A DNA stretch of 64,000 nucleotides from Rhodobacteraceae bacterium HTCC2083 (GCA_000156115.1 DS995276.1:1906476-1970475), one strand, 5' to 3'; shown: positions 1 to 9,157, counted from the stretch's first letter. Notes: generated by a model from the sequence alone, not told the origin. Numbers and translations are program-made.

Positions 1-1217
1 GCCTTCACGGTCATGTCGTAACCTTGATCGGTTAGGAACCCTTTGATTACAGGGGTCAGCAAGGACACCAAACCGTCCGCGTCTTTGTCGCCAGAGCGAT
101 GCGCATCGTCGATCATCGTCGCGCCCCATAACAGGAACGCACGCGCGCCTTCGGTAAAGCTTTTCTGATCCATTAAAGACCGGCGAATATCGGGATGCAC
201 AATCAGTGGATCAGCCGGGCCACCCGGGTTTTCGGTCCCTGTCACAGCGCGTCCTTGCAAACGGTCTTTCGCATAATCTACCGCGTTTTGGTATGCGGCA
301 TCCGCTTGCGCGAGACCTTGCATGCCCACGCCCAAACGCGCTTCGTTCATCATGGTGAACATCGCACGCATGCCTTTGTGCTCATCGCCCAAAAGGTAAC
401 CAGTCGCTTCGTCATAGTTCATCACGCATGTGGAATTGCCGTGGATACCCATCTTTTCCTCGATTGAGCCAACAGCAACACCGTTGCGCGCACCCAAAGA
501 ACCATCTTCGTTTATGTTGAACTTTGGCACGATGAAAAGCGACACGCCTTTGATGCCCTCTGGACCGCCTTCGATTTTGGCGAGAACCAAGTGGATGATA
601 TTATCGGCCATGTCATGCTCACCGGATGAGATGAAAATCTTCTGGCCGGAAATCTTGTAAGAGCCATCGTCCTGCGGCGCGGCTTTCGTCCGCATCAGGC
701 CAAGGTCTGTGCCGCAATGTGGCTCCGTGAGGTTCATAGTGCCGGTCCATTCGCACGACACCATGTTGGGCAAGTATTTGTCTTTCTGTTCGTCCGTGCC
801 ATGCGCGAGAATTGCGGAGGCTGCGCCGTGGGTAAGGCCTTGATACATCGTGAACGCTTGGTTCGACGCGGAGAACAATTCGCCCACAGCCGTACCCATC
901 AAGGCTGGCATGTTTTGGCCGCCGTATTGCTCTGGCATGTCCAGACCGGTCCAGCCGCCTTCTTTCACTTGATCAAACGCTGCTTTAAAACCTGTCGGCG
1001 TGCGCACGACGCCGTTTTCTAACGTGCAGCCTTCTTTGTCGCCCACCACATTCAAGGGGTGCAGCACGTCCGTGCAAATCTTGCCCGCTTCTTCAAGAAC
1101 GGCACCTGTGAAATCGGACTCCAGCTCGTCATAGCCAGGAATGCCGGTCTCTGTCGCTTTCAACACACCATGAATGATGAACTGAAGATCTTTTGTTGGG
1201 GCTGTATAACGGGGCAT
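1..1217 (-). CDS. Acyl-CoA dehydrogenase, DmdC-like (C-terminus beyond window)
   Basis: About 405 codons are visible, from an ATG at 1217 preceded by a GGGAG ribosome site, running off the left edge without a stop. The N-terminus [10 protein letters not shown], the substrate-loop region with [11 protein letters not shown] and the FAD-binding stretch [15 protein letters not shown] are those of the long acyl-CoA dehydrogenases that include 3-methylmercaptopropionyl-CoA dehydrogenase (DmdC). These enzymes are usually near 590 residues, so roughly a third is missing here. Family knowledge: FAD-dependent alpha,beta-dehydrogenation of acyl-CoA thioesters in the cytoplasm. Whether the substrate is methylmercaptopropionyl-CoA or a fatty acyl-CoA cannot be told from this part. 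Two MerR regulators lie directly upstream on the same strand, a layout that suggests MerR control of a beta-oxidation unit. Confidence 0.85.
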   Translation of the reverse strand, partial: MPRYTAPTKDLQFIIHGVLKATETGIPGYDELESDFTGAVLEEAGKICTDVLHPLNVVGDKEGCTLENGVVRTPTGFKAAFDQVKEGGWTGLDMPEQYGGQNMPALMGTAVGELFSASNQAFTMYQGLTHGAASAILAHGTDEQKDKYLPNMVSCEWTGTMNLTEPHCGTDLGLMRTKAAPQDDGSYKISGQKIFISSGEHDMADNIIHLVLAKIEGGPEGIKGVSLFIVPKFNINEDGSLGARNGVAVGSIEEKMGIHGNSTCVMNYDEATGYLLGDEHKGMRAMFTMMNEARLGVGMQGLAQADAAYQNAVDYAKDRLQGRAVTGTENPGGPADPLIVHPDIRRSLMDQKSFTEGARAFLLWGATMIDDAHRSGDKDADGLVSLLTPVIKGFLTDQGYDMTVK

Positions 1218-1279
1218 GGGCCACTCCCTATTCGGTCAAATTCGATGGTTCAGTAGTCAATTGAGTCTAGGCGGCCGAA

Positions 1280-1687
1280 TTATTCGGCAACTTTACGTGT
1301 CTGGTTCTTGGAGCCGAACATCTTCTCCCACAACTTGATCCGCTCCCGCAGGTCATCAATCGCGCTTTCGAGTTCGTCTCGTTGTCCTTCAAGATCGGAC
1401 AAACGATCACGAGCGATTTCAAGCGTGCTGTTCATCTGTGTCTGTTGCTGATCGCCGACATGATAGAGGTCGAGCAGCTGGCGGATCTCTTCCAATTTGA
1501 AGCCAAAACGCTTGCCACGCAGAATCAGCTTAAGCCGAGCGCGGTCGCGTTTGGTGAACAAGCGCTTCTGCCCGTCACGTTCTGGAAAGAGAAGCTCTTT
1601 CGCTTCGTAAAATCGCAATGTGCGTGGTGTTACGTCGAACGCGTCACACATCTCTCGGATCGTCATTTTTGTTTCAGTCGGTTGCAT
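1280..1687 (-). CDS. MerR family transcriptional regulator
   Basis: This 135-residue protein starts with a winged helix-turn-helix of MerR type (TIREMCDAFDVTPRTLRFYE, about residues 9-28) and the second-wing segment RLFTKRDRARLKLILRGKRFG. It ends in a long helix (about residues 80-125) rich in E, R and L that would form the dimer coiled coil. No cysteine or other metal-ligand cluster is present, so it is not a metal sensor. MerR proteins of this short type in alphaproteobacteria often govern acyl-CoA degradation genes. It sits just upstream of the DmdC-like dehydrogenase and downstream of a paralogue, with a perfect dyad in the gap before it. Ligand unknown. Confidence 0.85.
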   Translation of the reverse strand: MQPTETKMTIREMCDAFDVTPRTLRFYEAKELLFPERDGQKRLFTKRDRARLKLILRGKRFGFKLEEIRQLLDLYHVGDQQQTQMNSTLEIARDRLSDLEGQRDELESAIDDLRERIKLWEKMFGSKNQTRKVAE

Positions 1688-1775
1688 AATGTCTCACCCA
1701 TCTTGGTGTCAGTTGAGTACATCTGAGGTCTTGAGCATCCATTACAACGAAATCTTAGGTTACGTAGATAGTACG

Positions 1776-1800
1776 TTACGTCAAATATAAGTTGACGTAA
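1776..1800. promoter_or_regulatory. Perfect 9-7-9 dyad, likely MerR operator
   Basis: TTACGTCAA (1776-1784) and TTGACGTAA (1792-1800) are exact inverted copies separated by seven bases. A second, overlapping ACGTA-N5-TACGT dyad lies at about 1762-1776. The site is in the 216-base gap between two MerR genes. A dyad of this size inside a promoter spacer is the usual form of a MerR operator, and the ACGTAA core resembles published LiuR-type MerR sites. Binding by either neighbour is inference. Confidence 0.6.
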
Positions 1801-1903
1801 TTTACACCTAGGTAATGCTGCAACTGCAAAAAATGCGGGAAAGACTTGGCAAATCGCGCCAAAAAACAGGCTCATCCGGCCGCAAAGATGTAAATTTGGG
1901 TGC

Positions 1904-2272
1904 TTAAGCGAGCTTTTTGGTGGTCTCTTCACGCAGAGTGCGTAGCTCTTTGATCGCGTCGCTCAGCTGCTCTGCCTGCTCTTCAAGTTCCACCAATTGA
2001 TGATCCGCCATCTCTACAAAGGCGCTCATCTGCGCTTTAGTGCCTTCATTTTCATAGATTTTCAGCCACTGGCGAATTTCTTCCAGTTTTATGCCAAACT
2101 TGCGACCTCGCATGATCAGCGTCATGCGTGCACATTCGCGGGTGCTATAATATCGAGAACGACCATCGCGTTCTGGCTGCAAAAGCTCGATATACTCGTA
2201 ATAGCGCAAAGTACGTGGCGTCACATCAAAGCGCGCACACATTTCTTTAAAGGTTAACCTTATCTCAGTCAT
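1904..2272 (-). CDS. MerR family transcriptional regulator (paralogue)
   Basis: This is a 122-residue MerR protein with helix-turn-helix LTFKEMCARFDVTPRTLRYYE, wing YYSTRECARMTLIMRGRKFG and a C-terminal coiled coil (residues 72-118). It is clearly a paralogue of the 1280-1687 regulator: both share the VTPRTLR-YE core, the IMRGRKFGIKLEEIRQ-type stretch and the same length. The ATG at 2272 follows a GGGAGAGCGAC purine-rich leader. The two probably arose by duplication and may sense related acyl-CoA signals; no ligand-binding cysteines are seen. The long intergenic gap after it carries the dyad at 1776-1800. Confidence 0.85.
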   Translation of the reverse strand: MTEIRLTFKEMCARFDVTPRTLRYYEYIELLQPERDGRSRYYSTRECARMTLIMRGRKFGIKLEEIRQWLKIYENEGTKAQMSAFVEMADHQLVELEEQAEQLSDAIKELRTLREETTKKLA

Positions 2273-2388
2273 ATCGTCGCTCTCCCAGGTGGCAGGTTAG
2301 GCGCGGCTGCGCGGAAGGGCAACCGCTGCTCTTGCCCCTCCGCACAAATGGCGCTCATAAAGGGGGCAGGCAATCAAGGAGCCGAACC

Positions 2389-2811
2389 ATGTCAGAGCGT
2401 AAAGCGCAGATTGCCAAACAATTCATTCAGGCGATTCCCCATGCTGCTGCCTTGCGGATGGAATTGACGCAGATCGGCGACGGCAAGGCTGAGATTTGCA
2501 TGCCCTATGATCCGCAGCTTGTGGGCGATCCGAAGACAGGCGTTATTCATGGCGGCGCAGTGTCTGCGTTGATGGACACCTGTTGTGGCGCTGCGGTGAT
2601 GAGCCATCCTGAAAGCCCCGCTGCAACGGCCACCATTGATCTGCGCATTGATTACATGCGCCCTGCGACCCCCAATCAAAGCATACGTGCGCAAGCCGAA
2701 TGCCATCATATCACGCGCTCTGTCGCTTTTGTGCGTGCGGTAGCGCTCGATGATGACAGTGACAATCCGGTTGCGATGGCAACTGGCACCTTCACCGTGG
2801 AGGGACGCTAG
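2389..2811 (+). CDS. PaaI-type hotdog thioesterase
   Basis: This 140-residue hotdog-fold protein uses the ATG at 2389, behind an AAGGAGCCGAACC ribosome site; an upstream in-frame ATG lacks one. The core GVIHGGAVSALMDTCCGAAV matches the PaaI/YbgC-like thioesterase motif in which the HGG and the following D lie at the active site, and RIDYMRPA is the usual second strand. Family role: hydrolysis of acyl- or arylacyl-CoA thioesters in the cytoplasm as a homotetramer. It is followed one base later by a paralogue, so the two may act as a heteromer or on different chain lengths. Substrate cannot be assigned from sequence. Confidence 0.88.
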   Translation: MSERKAQIAKQFIQAIPHAAALRMELTQIGDGKAEICMPYDPQLVGDPKTGVIHGGAVSALMDTCCGAAVMSHPESPAATATIDLRIDYMRPATPNQSIRAQAECHHITRSVAFVRAVALDDDSDNPVAMATGTFTVEGR

Positions 2812-2812
2812 A

Positions 2813-3325
2813 GTGGCACGCAAACCCCCAGAACCGATGCAGGATGTAAAACAACGCCGTGACGCCGCGCTGCGTGCGTTGGTTGGCGGTGTGCCTTATA
2901 TCCAATTTCTCGGGATCAGTTTTGATCGGCGCGGTAATGAGCTGACTGCGCTTTTGCCGTTTGATCAAAAACTTATCGGCAATCCCTTTTTGCCTGCAAT
3001 CCACGGCGGTGTCACAGCCGCCTTCCTTGAGGTCAGCGCGATTATCGAACTCAGTTGGTCGCTCTTGTGGGAAGATATTGAAAGCGGTGCGATCAGTCTT
3101 GAGAATTTGCAGGCGGGCACCTTGCCGCGTTTGCCTAAAACGATTGACTTCACGGTGGACTACATGCGCTCTGGCCTGCCGCGCGATGCCTATGCGCGCG
3201 CGCGGGTTACGCGGTCTGGTCGCCGCTACGCGTCTGTTCAGGTCGAAGCGTGGCAGGATAACCATGACCGTCCTTTTGCACACGGGGCTGCACATTTCTT
3301 GATGCCGCGCCGCGAAAGTAGGTGA
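2813..3325 (+). CDS. PaaI-type hotdog thioesterase (second copy)
   Basis: This is a 170-residue hotdog protein. The start taken is the GTG at 2813, just after the previous stop and behind GGAGGGACG; an earlier in-frame ATG lies inside the upstream gene. The AIHGGVTAAFLEVSAIIELSW segment holds the HGG of PaaI thioesterases, but an E replaces the aspartate seen in the neighbour, and VDYMRSG is conserved. Its N-terminal extension (VARKPPEPMQDVKQRR) is longer than in the first copy. It overlaps the next gene by four bases (GTGA), so it is the middle gene of a three-gene operon with the MATE exporter. Substrate unknown. Confidence 0.85.
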   Translation: MARKPPEPMQDVKQRRDAALRALVGGVPYIQFLGISFDRRGNELTALLPFDQKLIGNPFLPAIHGGVTAAFLEVSAIIELSWSLLWEDIESGAISLENLQAGTLPRLPKTIDFTVDYMRSGLPRDAYARARVTRSGRRYASVQVEAWQDNHDRPFAHGAAHFLMPRRESR

Positions 3326-4635
3326 GCGATCCACTCCCCTTAACGCATCGCCGTGTTCTGACGGTTGCCTTGCCTGTCGTGCTCTCAAACGCGACGGTTC
3401 CCATTCTGGGGGCGGTGGACACGGGTGTTGTCGGCCAAATGGGCGAGGCCGCACCCATTGGGGCCGTTGGCATTGGCGCGATTGCACTGACTGCAATCTA
3501 TTGGGTCTTCGGATTTCTGCGTATGGGCACCGCAGGCCTCACGGCACAGGCCGAGGGGGCAGGGCGCAAAGGGGAAGTTTCGGCGCTGTTGTCGCGTGCG
3601 ATGATTATCGCGCTGGGTGCAGGCTTTGTGATCGTGGCGCTGCAAATGCCGTTCATTTGGTTGGCGCTACAAACCGCCCCCGCCAGCACAGAGGTAGAGA
3701 CCCTCGCGCAAACCTACATGGGTATCCGCATTTACGGCGCGCCTGCCGCAATCGGTATTTATGGTCTGACGGGCTGGATGATCGGCCTCGGGCGCACGCG
3801 CTCTGTCTTGATAGTGCAGCTTTGGATGAACGGGTTAAACATTGCGCTGGATCTGTGGTTCGTGCTCGGTATTGGCTGGGGCGTTGAAGGCGTTGCCATT
3901 GCCACATTGATCGCAGAGTGGAGCGGGCTTTTCCTCGGTCTCTGGCTCTGTCGTGATGCGCTAAAGACCCCTGCGTGGCAGGACTGGCCGCGTGTGTTTG
4001 ATAGTGTGCAAATGATGCAATTCGCCCGCGTGAACCGTGACATCCTCCTGCGCTCTGTGATGTTGCAAGGCATATTCCTGAGCTTCGTTTTCTTAGGCGC
4101 GCGCTTTGGCGATATCACTTTGGCAGCGAACCACGTGTTGTTGCAATTTTTGGAAATCACCGCTTATTCGATGGACGGTTTTGCGATAGCGGCGGAAACG
4201 CTGGTTGGCCAATCCATGGGCGCGCGCTGTGTTGCGCGTGTGCGTCGCGCCGCGCTAATGACAAGCTTTTGGGGCATGATCACTGTCATGTGCACCGCTG
4301 CCGCTTTCGCGCTCTTCGGTCCTGCAATCATTGATCTGATGACCACAGCGCCGGATGTGCGCGTGGAGGCACGCATCTATCTACCCTACATGATCGCGGC
4401 ACCCTTGGTGGGCTGCGCTGCATGGATGCTCGATGGTATTTTCATCGGGGCCACGCGCAGTGGCGACATGCGGAATATGATGGCGCTCTCTGCTGTGATC
4501 TACATCGCGGCGCTTTTGGTACTGATGCCGCTGATCTGCAATCACGGGTTATGGCTCGCGCTGCTCATATCTTTTATCGCGCGCGGCATCACCTTGGGGT
4601 GGAAATACCCCGCTTTGGAGCGCGCAGCGGCTTAA
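3322..4635 (+). CDS. MATE family efflux transporter
   Basis: This is a 437-residue integral membrane protein with about twelve hydrophobic helices and the two-fold layout of MATE antiporters. The N-terminal LTVALPVVLSNATVPILGAVDTGVVG is the family signature for helix 1 with its conserved aspartate region (DTGVVG), and the second half repeats the pattern. It is closest in look to the DinF-like branch. Translation starts at a GTG that overlaps the upstream thioesterase stop. MATE proteins export cationic drugs or metabolites using Na+ or H+ gradients at the inner membrane. Its pairing with two thioesterases could mean export of a released acid, but that is only inference. Confidence 0.9.
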   Translation: MSDPLPLTHRRVLTVALPVVLSNATVPILGAVDTGVVGQMGEAAPIGAVGIGAIALTAIYWVFGFLRMGTAGLTAQAEGAGRKGEVSALLSRAMIIALGAGFVIVALQMPFIWLALQTAPASTEVETLAQTYMGIRIYGAPAAIGIYGLTGWMIGLGRTRSVLIVQLWMNGLNIALDLWFVLGIGWGVEGVAIATLIAEWSGLFLGLWLCRDALKTPAWQDWPRVFDSVQMMQFARVNRDILLRSVMLQGIFLSFVFLGARFGDITLAANHVLLQFLEITAYSMDGFAIAAETLVGQSMGARCVARVRRAALMTSFWGMITVMCTAAAFALFGPAIIDLMTTAPDVRVEARIYLPYMIAAPLVGCAAWMLDGIFIGATRSGDMRNMMALSAVIYIAALLVLMPLICNHGLWLALLISFIARGITLGWKYPALERAAA

Positions 4636-4973
4636 AGCAAAGTCAGAACATCTTCCGGCGGTCTGCCAATGACCGCTTTGTCACCCTTCACCGCGATAGG
4701 GCGTTCGATCAGGATCGGATGGGCCAGCATCGCGGCGCGCAGATCTGCATCTTTACTGTCTTTGCTCAAACCCGTCTCTTTGAACGCCTTTTCACCCCTG
4801 CGCATCATGTCGATGGCTTTGAGCCCCAAGGCTTTTTGCAGGGCCGCTATCTCCGTAAGATCAGTGGCTTCTTTGAGATAAAGGCGCAGCACAACCTCTG
4901 CGCCCGCCTCCTCCAGCAGCGCCAATGCCTGCCGCGATTTGCTGCAGCGTGGATTGTGCCACAGGGTGATCAT
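4632..4973 (-). CDS. arsC: ArsC-type arsenate reductase (glutaredoxin-linked)
   Basis: This is a 113-residue thioredoxin-fold protein. The N-terminal HNPRCSKSR places the nucleophilic cysteine at about residue 10, and the arginines of ERPI and GRPPE correspond to the oxyanion-binding pair of ArsC. That combination separates it from the Spx/YffB relatives, which lack the C-terminal arginines. The family reduces arsenate to arsenite using glutathione and glutaredoxin in the cytoplasm. No arsenite exporter or ArsR lies nearby; instead it overlaps pyrD by four bases (ATGA), so it is co-transcribed with a housekeeping gene. Its tail also overlaps the convergent MATE gene by four bases. Confidence 0.88.
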   Translation of the reverse strand: MITLWHNPRCSKSRQALALLEEAGAEVVLRLYLKEATDLTEIAALQKALGLKAIDMMRRGEKAFKETGLSKDSKDADLRAAMLAHPILIERPIAVKGDKAVIGRPPEDVLTLL

Positions 4974-6031
4974 AGCCAGTCGCCTTGCTTGCTGCCAACA
5001 GCATCGGCGACATTGGCATGGCCATCTGCTTGCAATAAATTGTCAAGCCCGTGCACGATGTCCGCCGCCAAGCCCAACCCACCATAAACAAGTGCTGTGT
5101 ATAGCTGCACCGCAGAGGCACCTGCGCAAATTTTGGCATAGGCTTGCTCTGGAGTGCTGACGCCACCAACGCCGATCAAAGGGATCCTACCGTCAGTCTG
5201 CGCGGACAGTTTGGCGAGAATCCGCGTTGATTTCTCAAACAGGGGCGCGCCGGAGAGACCACCCATTTCGCCCTTGTGCTGGCTTTGCAAGCCGTCGCGA
5301 TCAAGGGTTGTGTTAGTGGTGATCACACCCTGCACGCCTGTTGACAGTGCGACTTGGGCAATCTCTGCGATCTCGCCGTCGGTCAAATCCGGTGCGATCT
5401 TCAGGAAGACGGGGATGGGTGTCGCAAGCGTAGCGCGGGCGTCCATCACGCCAGATAGAAGTGCGCTCAGCGCTGCCGCCCCTTGCAAGTCACGTAGCTT
5501 TTCGGTGTTGGGTGAGCTGACATTCACGGTCGCAAAATCCACATGCGCGCCGCAATGGACCAGCACCTTAGCAAAATCTGCCGCACGGTCATCGCTGTCT
5601 TTGTTTGCGCCCAAGTTCAGGCCGAGCACCATGTCACGCGGGCGTTTTGCCAAGCGCGCGCCGATGCGTTCCATCCCTTGATTGTTGAACCCGAAACGAT
5701 TGATCGCCGCCTTGTCCTCAGTCAGACGAAACAAGCGCGGCTTGGCGTTACCGTCCTGAGCGCGCGGTGTCGCGGCCCCCACTTCGATAAAGCCAAAACC
5801 AGATGTACTGAGACCTTTCAAGCTTTCGGCGTTTTTATCAAAGCCAGCGGCCAGACCGATGGGATTTGGTAGCGCAAGCCCTGCAAGATCACAGGCCAGA
5901 CGGGGCGAGGTGATCCCACCAGGGGCCGTCGCCAAGCCGTATTGCAGCGCTTTCAAAGCCAAGCCATGTGCGACCTCTGGATCAATCTTGCGCAGCGCTT
6001 TCAGACCGATCTGTTCCGCAAGTCGCAACAT
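4970..6031 (-). CDS. pyrD: Dihydroorotate dehydrogenase (quinone), class 2
   Basis: This 353-residue protein has the FMN-barrel motifs [10 protein letters not shown] near residue 63, the NVSSPNT catalytic loop with serine as base (the class 2 hallmark) and the [12 protein letters not shown] phosphate-binding loop near the end. It oxidises dihydroorotate to orotate in pyrimidine synthesis, passing electrons to the quinone pool at the inner membrane through its N-terminal helices ([19 protein letters not shown]). The ATG directly abuts the stop of the upstream DUF952 gene, and the end overlaps arsC, so the three form one operon. Confidence 0.95.
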   Translation of the reverse strand: MLRLAEQIGLKALRKIDPEVAHGLALKALQYGLATAPGGITSPRLACDLAGLALPNPIGLAAGFDKNAESLKGLSTSGFGFIEVGAATPRAQDGNAKPRLFRLTEDKAAINRFGFNNQGMERIGARLAKRPRDMVLGLNLGANKDSDDRAADFAKVLVHCGAHVDFATVNVSSPNTEKLRDLQGAAALSALLSGVMDARATLATPIPVFLKIAPDLTDGEIAEIAQVALSTGVQGVITTNTTLDRDGLQSQHKGEMGGLSGAPLFEKSTRILAKLSAQTDGRIPLIGVGGVSTPEQAYAKICAGASAVQLYTALVYGGLGLAADIVHGLDNLLQADGHANVADAVGSKQGDWL

Positions 6032-6370
6032 TTATTCCAGCCCTGCCGGAAACTGATGCCTGCCATCAACCAAAGGCAAAGGCTGCGCCCATTCCACATC
6101 TTCCATGCGCAACTCGCGGTACAAATGCGGAAACTCTGCCCCCCCGCGCGAGACTTCCCACTTAAGCGCTGCACCCATCGCCACCGCATCACATCCAAGC
6201 AGGAATAAACCATCCACACCCGCGAAATGCTTGTCTGCGGTTTCCTGCGCCTGTGTGGCTGTCGAGAAATGCACATAGCCATCCGAGATGTCGATTGGAG
6301 CACCTTTAGTGGATTTTTCTTGGCGAAGCTGCGCCCACTCATCGGGGCGAAAGATTTTGTATATTTTCAT
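6032..6370 (-). CDS. DUF952 domain protein
   Basis: This is a 112-residue protein using the start at 6370 (MKIYKIFRPDEW), which matches the usual N-terminus of the family; an earlier in-frame start at 6406 would add twelve atypical residues. The conserved pieces are DGYVHFSTATQAQETADKHF, ALKWEVSRGGAEFPHLY and PLPLVDGRH. DUF952 proteins resemble an ADP-ribosyltransferase-like fold, but no activity is established to my knowledge. The gene is directly followed by pyrD without a gap, and its 5' end overlaps the tail of a broken upstream gene. Confidence 0.85.
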   Translation of the reverse strand: MKIYKIFRPDEWAQLRQEKSTKGAPIDISDGYVHFSTATQAQETADKHFAGVDGLFLLGCDAVAMGAALKWEVSRGGAEFPHLYRELRMEDVEWAQPLPLVDGRHQFPAGLE

Positions 6371-6968
6371 GGGTGTCGTGATGATCCAAGCGGGCGATAG
6401 CGTCAAGGCCAGTCATGGCCAATCCGGGCCGCAAAGCCGCTTCAAAATCACCGCTTTCTAGCGCGTCGTCTATGATCGTGCGCAAACCTGCATCGCCAAT
6501 CTCAGCGTGCAAGGCCACCACCAATGCCTTGGCGGCTCCATAGGTCTCTTGCCAATCCCGTGTTTGATGCAAACGACCCCACTCTCGAAAACTCTGTGCT
6601 TGTTTGATCTAAATTGCCTGTCGCGGTGTGAAAGATTGCACACGTGGATTGCGAAATAGATGCGTGGCCAATCCTTCGTTGAACCAAGCTGGAATGCGCT
6701 GGTGAAAAACATCTTGGACACTCATTCGGCTGTGAAGGTGGATATGGGCAAACTCCTGGGTAAGGATCATTTCGTTCACGTCTTTCGGGCCCAGAAAAAC
6801 GAGGTGCCGCCCAAGGTTAAGACCACGCTGCTTCAGATCGAACCTGTCTGCGCACCTTGCAATGTACATATGTTGATCCGAGGGGCCTTTGCCGTACCAC
6901 CAAAAATCCCCTGAGCGCGTGCTTGCGCCACGTCCGCCTTTGACAGAATGCCAGCGACAGGCCACCAT
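6339..6968 (-). pseudogene. Gluzincin-like peptidase gene, broken by a TAG
   Basis: Reading leftward from 6968 the frame encodes a peptidase-like domain with MILTQEFAHIHLHSRM and IPAWFNEGLATHLF, the layout of gluzincin metalloproteases (HExxH then a downstream E). The first zinc-ligand histidine is a glutamine (CAG), one base away from CAC. The frame then meets TAG at 6611-6609 and continues in the same frame for about 90 more residues to 6339. There is also no signal peptide or start of usual length. Two independent lesions make a dead gene likely. Its 3' end overlaps the DUF952 gene. Confidence 0.65.
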
Positions 6969-7002
6969 CCGACTCAGAGGTCAACATAAAAGGGAAACAA
7001 AC

Positions 7003-8562
7003 ATGCTCACACGTTTATTGACAGGGGCGGCCAGCCTCGTACTTACAGCGGGTATTGCCTCCGCTGATTATTCACTGACGATTTTACACACCAACGATTT
7101 CCATGCGCGCTTTGAGCCGATTAGCAAATATGACAGCGGATGTGGCGCGGAAGACAACGCGGAAGGCAAGTGTTTCGGCGGCTCCGCGCGATTGGTGACT
7201 GCCGTTGCAGAGGCCCGCGCACGCACAAACAATTCGATCCTCGTGGATGGCGGCGATCAATTCCAAGGCACGCTGTTTTACACCTATTACAAGGGTAAAC
7301 TCGCGGCTGAGATGATGAACAAGCTTGGCTATGACGCGATGACGGTGGGCAACCATGAATTTGACGATGGCCCCGAAGTTCTGCGCGGCTTCATGGATGC
7401 GGTCGATTTCCCCGTCCTGATGTCCAACGCGGATGTGAGCGGAGAAGAACTGCTTGCAGGCAAGCTCGCCAAGTCCACAGTGATTGAACGCGGTGGTCAA
7501 AAGCTGGGCATGATCGGCCTGACACCACAGGACACAGACGAATTGGCAAGCCCCGGTCCCAACATCATTTTCTCAGATCCTGTGAATGCGGTTCAAGGCG
7601 AGGTTGATAAGCTGACCGACATGGGTGTGAACAAGATCATCGTTTTGTCGCACTCTGGCTATGTGGTTGATCAGGCTGTTGCTGCTGGGACGACTGGTGT
7701 GGATGTGATCGTCGGCGGTCACTCTAACACCTTGCTCTCCAATACGAACGAGCGCGCGGAAGGCGCCTACCCGACAGTGGTCGGCGCAACGGCGATTGTT
7801 CAGGCCTATGCCTATGGCAAATTTCTGGGTGAGCTGAACGTCACCTTCAATGATGCGGGCCAGATCACCGAAGCCGTGGGGGAGCCAATAATCGTTGACG
7901 GCGCAATCAGTGAAGATGCGGCGACAAAAGCACGGATCGCCGAAGCGGCGGCTCCATTGGAAGAGATCCGCAACAAAGTGGTCGCCAATGCGGCGGATGC
8001 AATTGCAGGGGATCGCGCGATTTGCCGTGTGCAGGAGTGTGCGATGGGCAACCTTGTCGCGGATGCAATGCTGGACCGGGTGAAAGACCAAGGCGTTGAA
8101 ATCGCGATTGCGAACTCTGGTGGGATTCGTGCCTCTATCGACGCAGGCGAGGTGACAATGGGCGAAGTCCTGACTGTCCTGCCGTTCCAAAACACGCTCT
8201 CGACCTTCCGTATTTCCGGGGCAACCCTTGTGGCTGCGCTTGAAAACGGGGTGAGCCAAGTGGAGGAAGTCAAAGGTCGCTTCCCGCAAGTTGCAGGTGT
8301 AAGCTTCACGTTCAATGCTAGTGCAGAGGTCGGCAGCCGCATCTCAAACGTGATGGTAGGCGGCGCTGCGGTTGATCTCGCAAAGATGTATGGCGCGGTG
8401 TCCAACAACTATGTGCGCAATGGCGGCGACGGCTATAAGATGTTCCGCGACGCTGTGGATGCATACGACTACGGTCCTGACCTTGCGGATGTGACGGCTG
8501 AATATCTTGCGGCGCAAAGCCCCTACACACCCTACACGGATGGGCGCATCTCAATGAAGTAA
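7003..8562 (+). CDS. Secreted 5'-nucleotidase / metallophosphatase (UshA-like)
   Basis: This is a 519-residue protein from the ATG at 7003 (AGGGA ribosome site). An upstream in-frame start lies inside the divergent pseudogene and is rejected because a clean signal peptide (residues 1-20, ending IASA) follows 7003. The calcineurin-like domain shows LHTNDFHA, GGDQFQG, GNHEFDDG and GGHSNTLL, and the C-terminal 5'-nucleotidase domain shows IANSGGIRASI and NNYVRNGGDGY. The family removes phosphate from nucleotides in the periplasm with two metal ions. It is a single gene with its own terminator. A more distant relative of CpdB type lies at 57163. Confidence 0.92.
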   Translation: MLTRLLTGAASLVLTAGIASADYSLTILHTNDFHARFEPISKYDSGCGAEDNAEGKCFGGSARLVTAVAEARARTNNSILVDGGDQFQGTLFYTYYKGKLAAEMMNKLGYDAMTVGNHEFDDGPEVLRGFMDAVDFPVLMSNADVSGEELLAGKLAKSTVIERGGQKLGMIGLTPQDTDELASPGPNIIFSDPVNAVQGEVDKLTDMGVNKIIVLSHSGYVVDQAVAAGTTGVDVIVGGHSNTLLSNTNERAEGAYPTVVGATAIVQAYAYGKFLGELNVTFNDAGQITEAVGEPIIVDGAISEDAATKARIAEAAAPLEEIRNKVVANAADAIAGDRAICRVQECAMGNLVADAMLDRVKDQGVEIAIANSGGIRASIDAGEVTMGEVLTVLPFQNTLSTFRISGATLVAALENGVSQVEEVKGRFPQVAGVSFTFNASAEVGSRISNVMVGGAAVDLAKMYGAVSNNYVRNGGDGYKMFRDAVDAYDYGPDLADVTAEYLAAQSPYTPYTDGRISMK

Positions 8563-8565
8563 ACT

Positions 8566-8606
8566 GAATTGGGCGCGGTGCTCAAAACCCGCGCCCAATT
8601 CCCTTT
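8566..8606 (+). terminator. Strong hairpin after the nucleotidase gene
   Basis: GAATTGGGCGCGG (8566-8578) and CCGCGCCCAATTC (8589-8601) form a perfect 13-bp stem with a ten-base loop, followed by CCTTT. It lies four bases past the stop codon and would also serve the convergent remnant on the other strand. Confidence 0.75.
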
Positions 8607-8710
8607 GCGCTTCTTTGGTCTTCAAAATACTTAGGGGGAGGGCCGCAGGCCCGCGGGCAGCGTTCCCATCTAGCGCCCCCATCTATCGAGCGCTGCGCGC
8701 ATACGAACTC

Positions 8711-9044
8711 CGTAACGCCTACCCAAAAGCCTTCGGCTTTGATCCCCTCATTCTCAGGCACAACCGGTGCGCCAGTTTCGGCATTGCCGATCCAGATCAT
8801 CCCCATTTGCGCTGCGAAAATAAACATGCTGGTCAAAACATTCAGCTTATCATCTTCTGGATGCATCGCCGTGGAAAACCCGCCCGCAAGTTTGTGACGC
8901 CATTGGCCCGTGTCCCAGCGCGCGCCAATCTGCGTCGTTAAGTGCGGTCACATCAAATAGGCGTGCGGTGCACCCTTTGGCGATGGCTTCTGCCAATGCG
9001 CGCGCGTGTCCATCTACCGAAAAATAGACAATACAAATACTCAT
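8711..9044 (-). pseudogene. WrbA-like flavoprotein remnant with internal deletion
   Basis: The N-terminus MSICIVYFSVDGHARALAEAIAKG (from 9044) is a flavodoxin-fold nucleotide-binding start. After about 40 residues the frame shifts: in another frame AAGFSTAMHPEDDKLNVLTS follows, and then GMIWIGNAETGAPVVPENEG and FWVGVT. WrbA/NAD(P)H-quinone reductase homologues carry about 40 more residues between these blocks, including the GCPTYMGN-type FMN loop, which is absent here. The C-terminal region after FWVGVT is unrelated low-complexity sequence. This is a deletion derivative, not a working reductase. Confidence 0.7.
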
Positions 9045-9157
9045 GAAATTCCTCTCCACATAATTTGAGGACCGTATTCTTCTGTGAAGAATATGGAATT
9101 GAAGTTTCGCAGAAAATTAGTGTCGCGTTCCATTTCGATTGCCCTACACTCAAGCGC

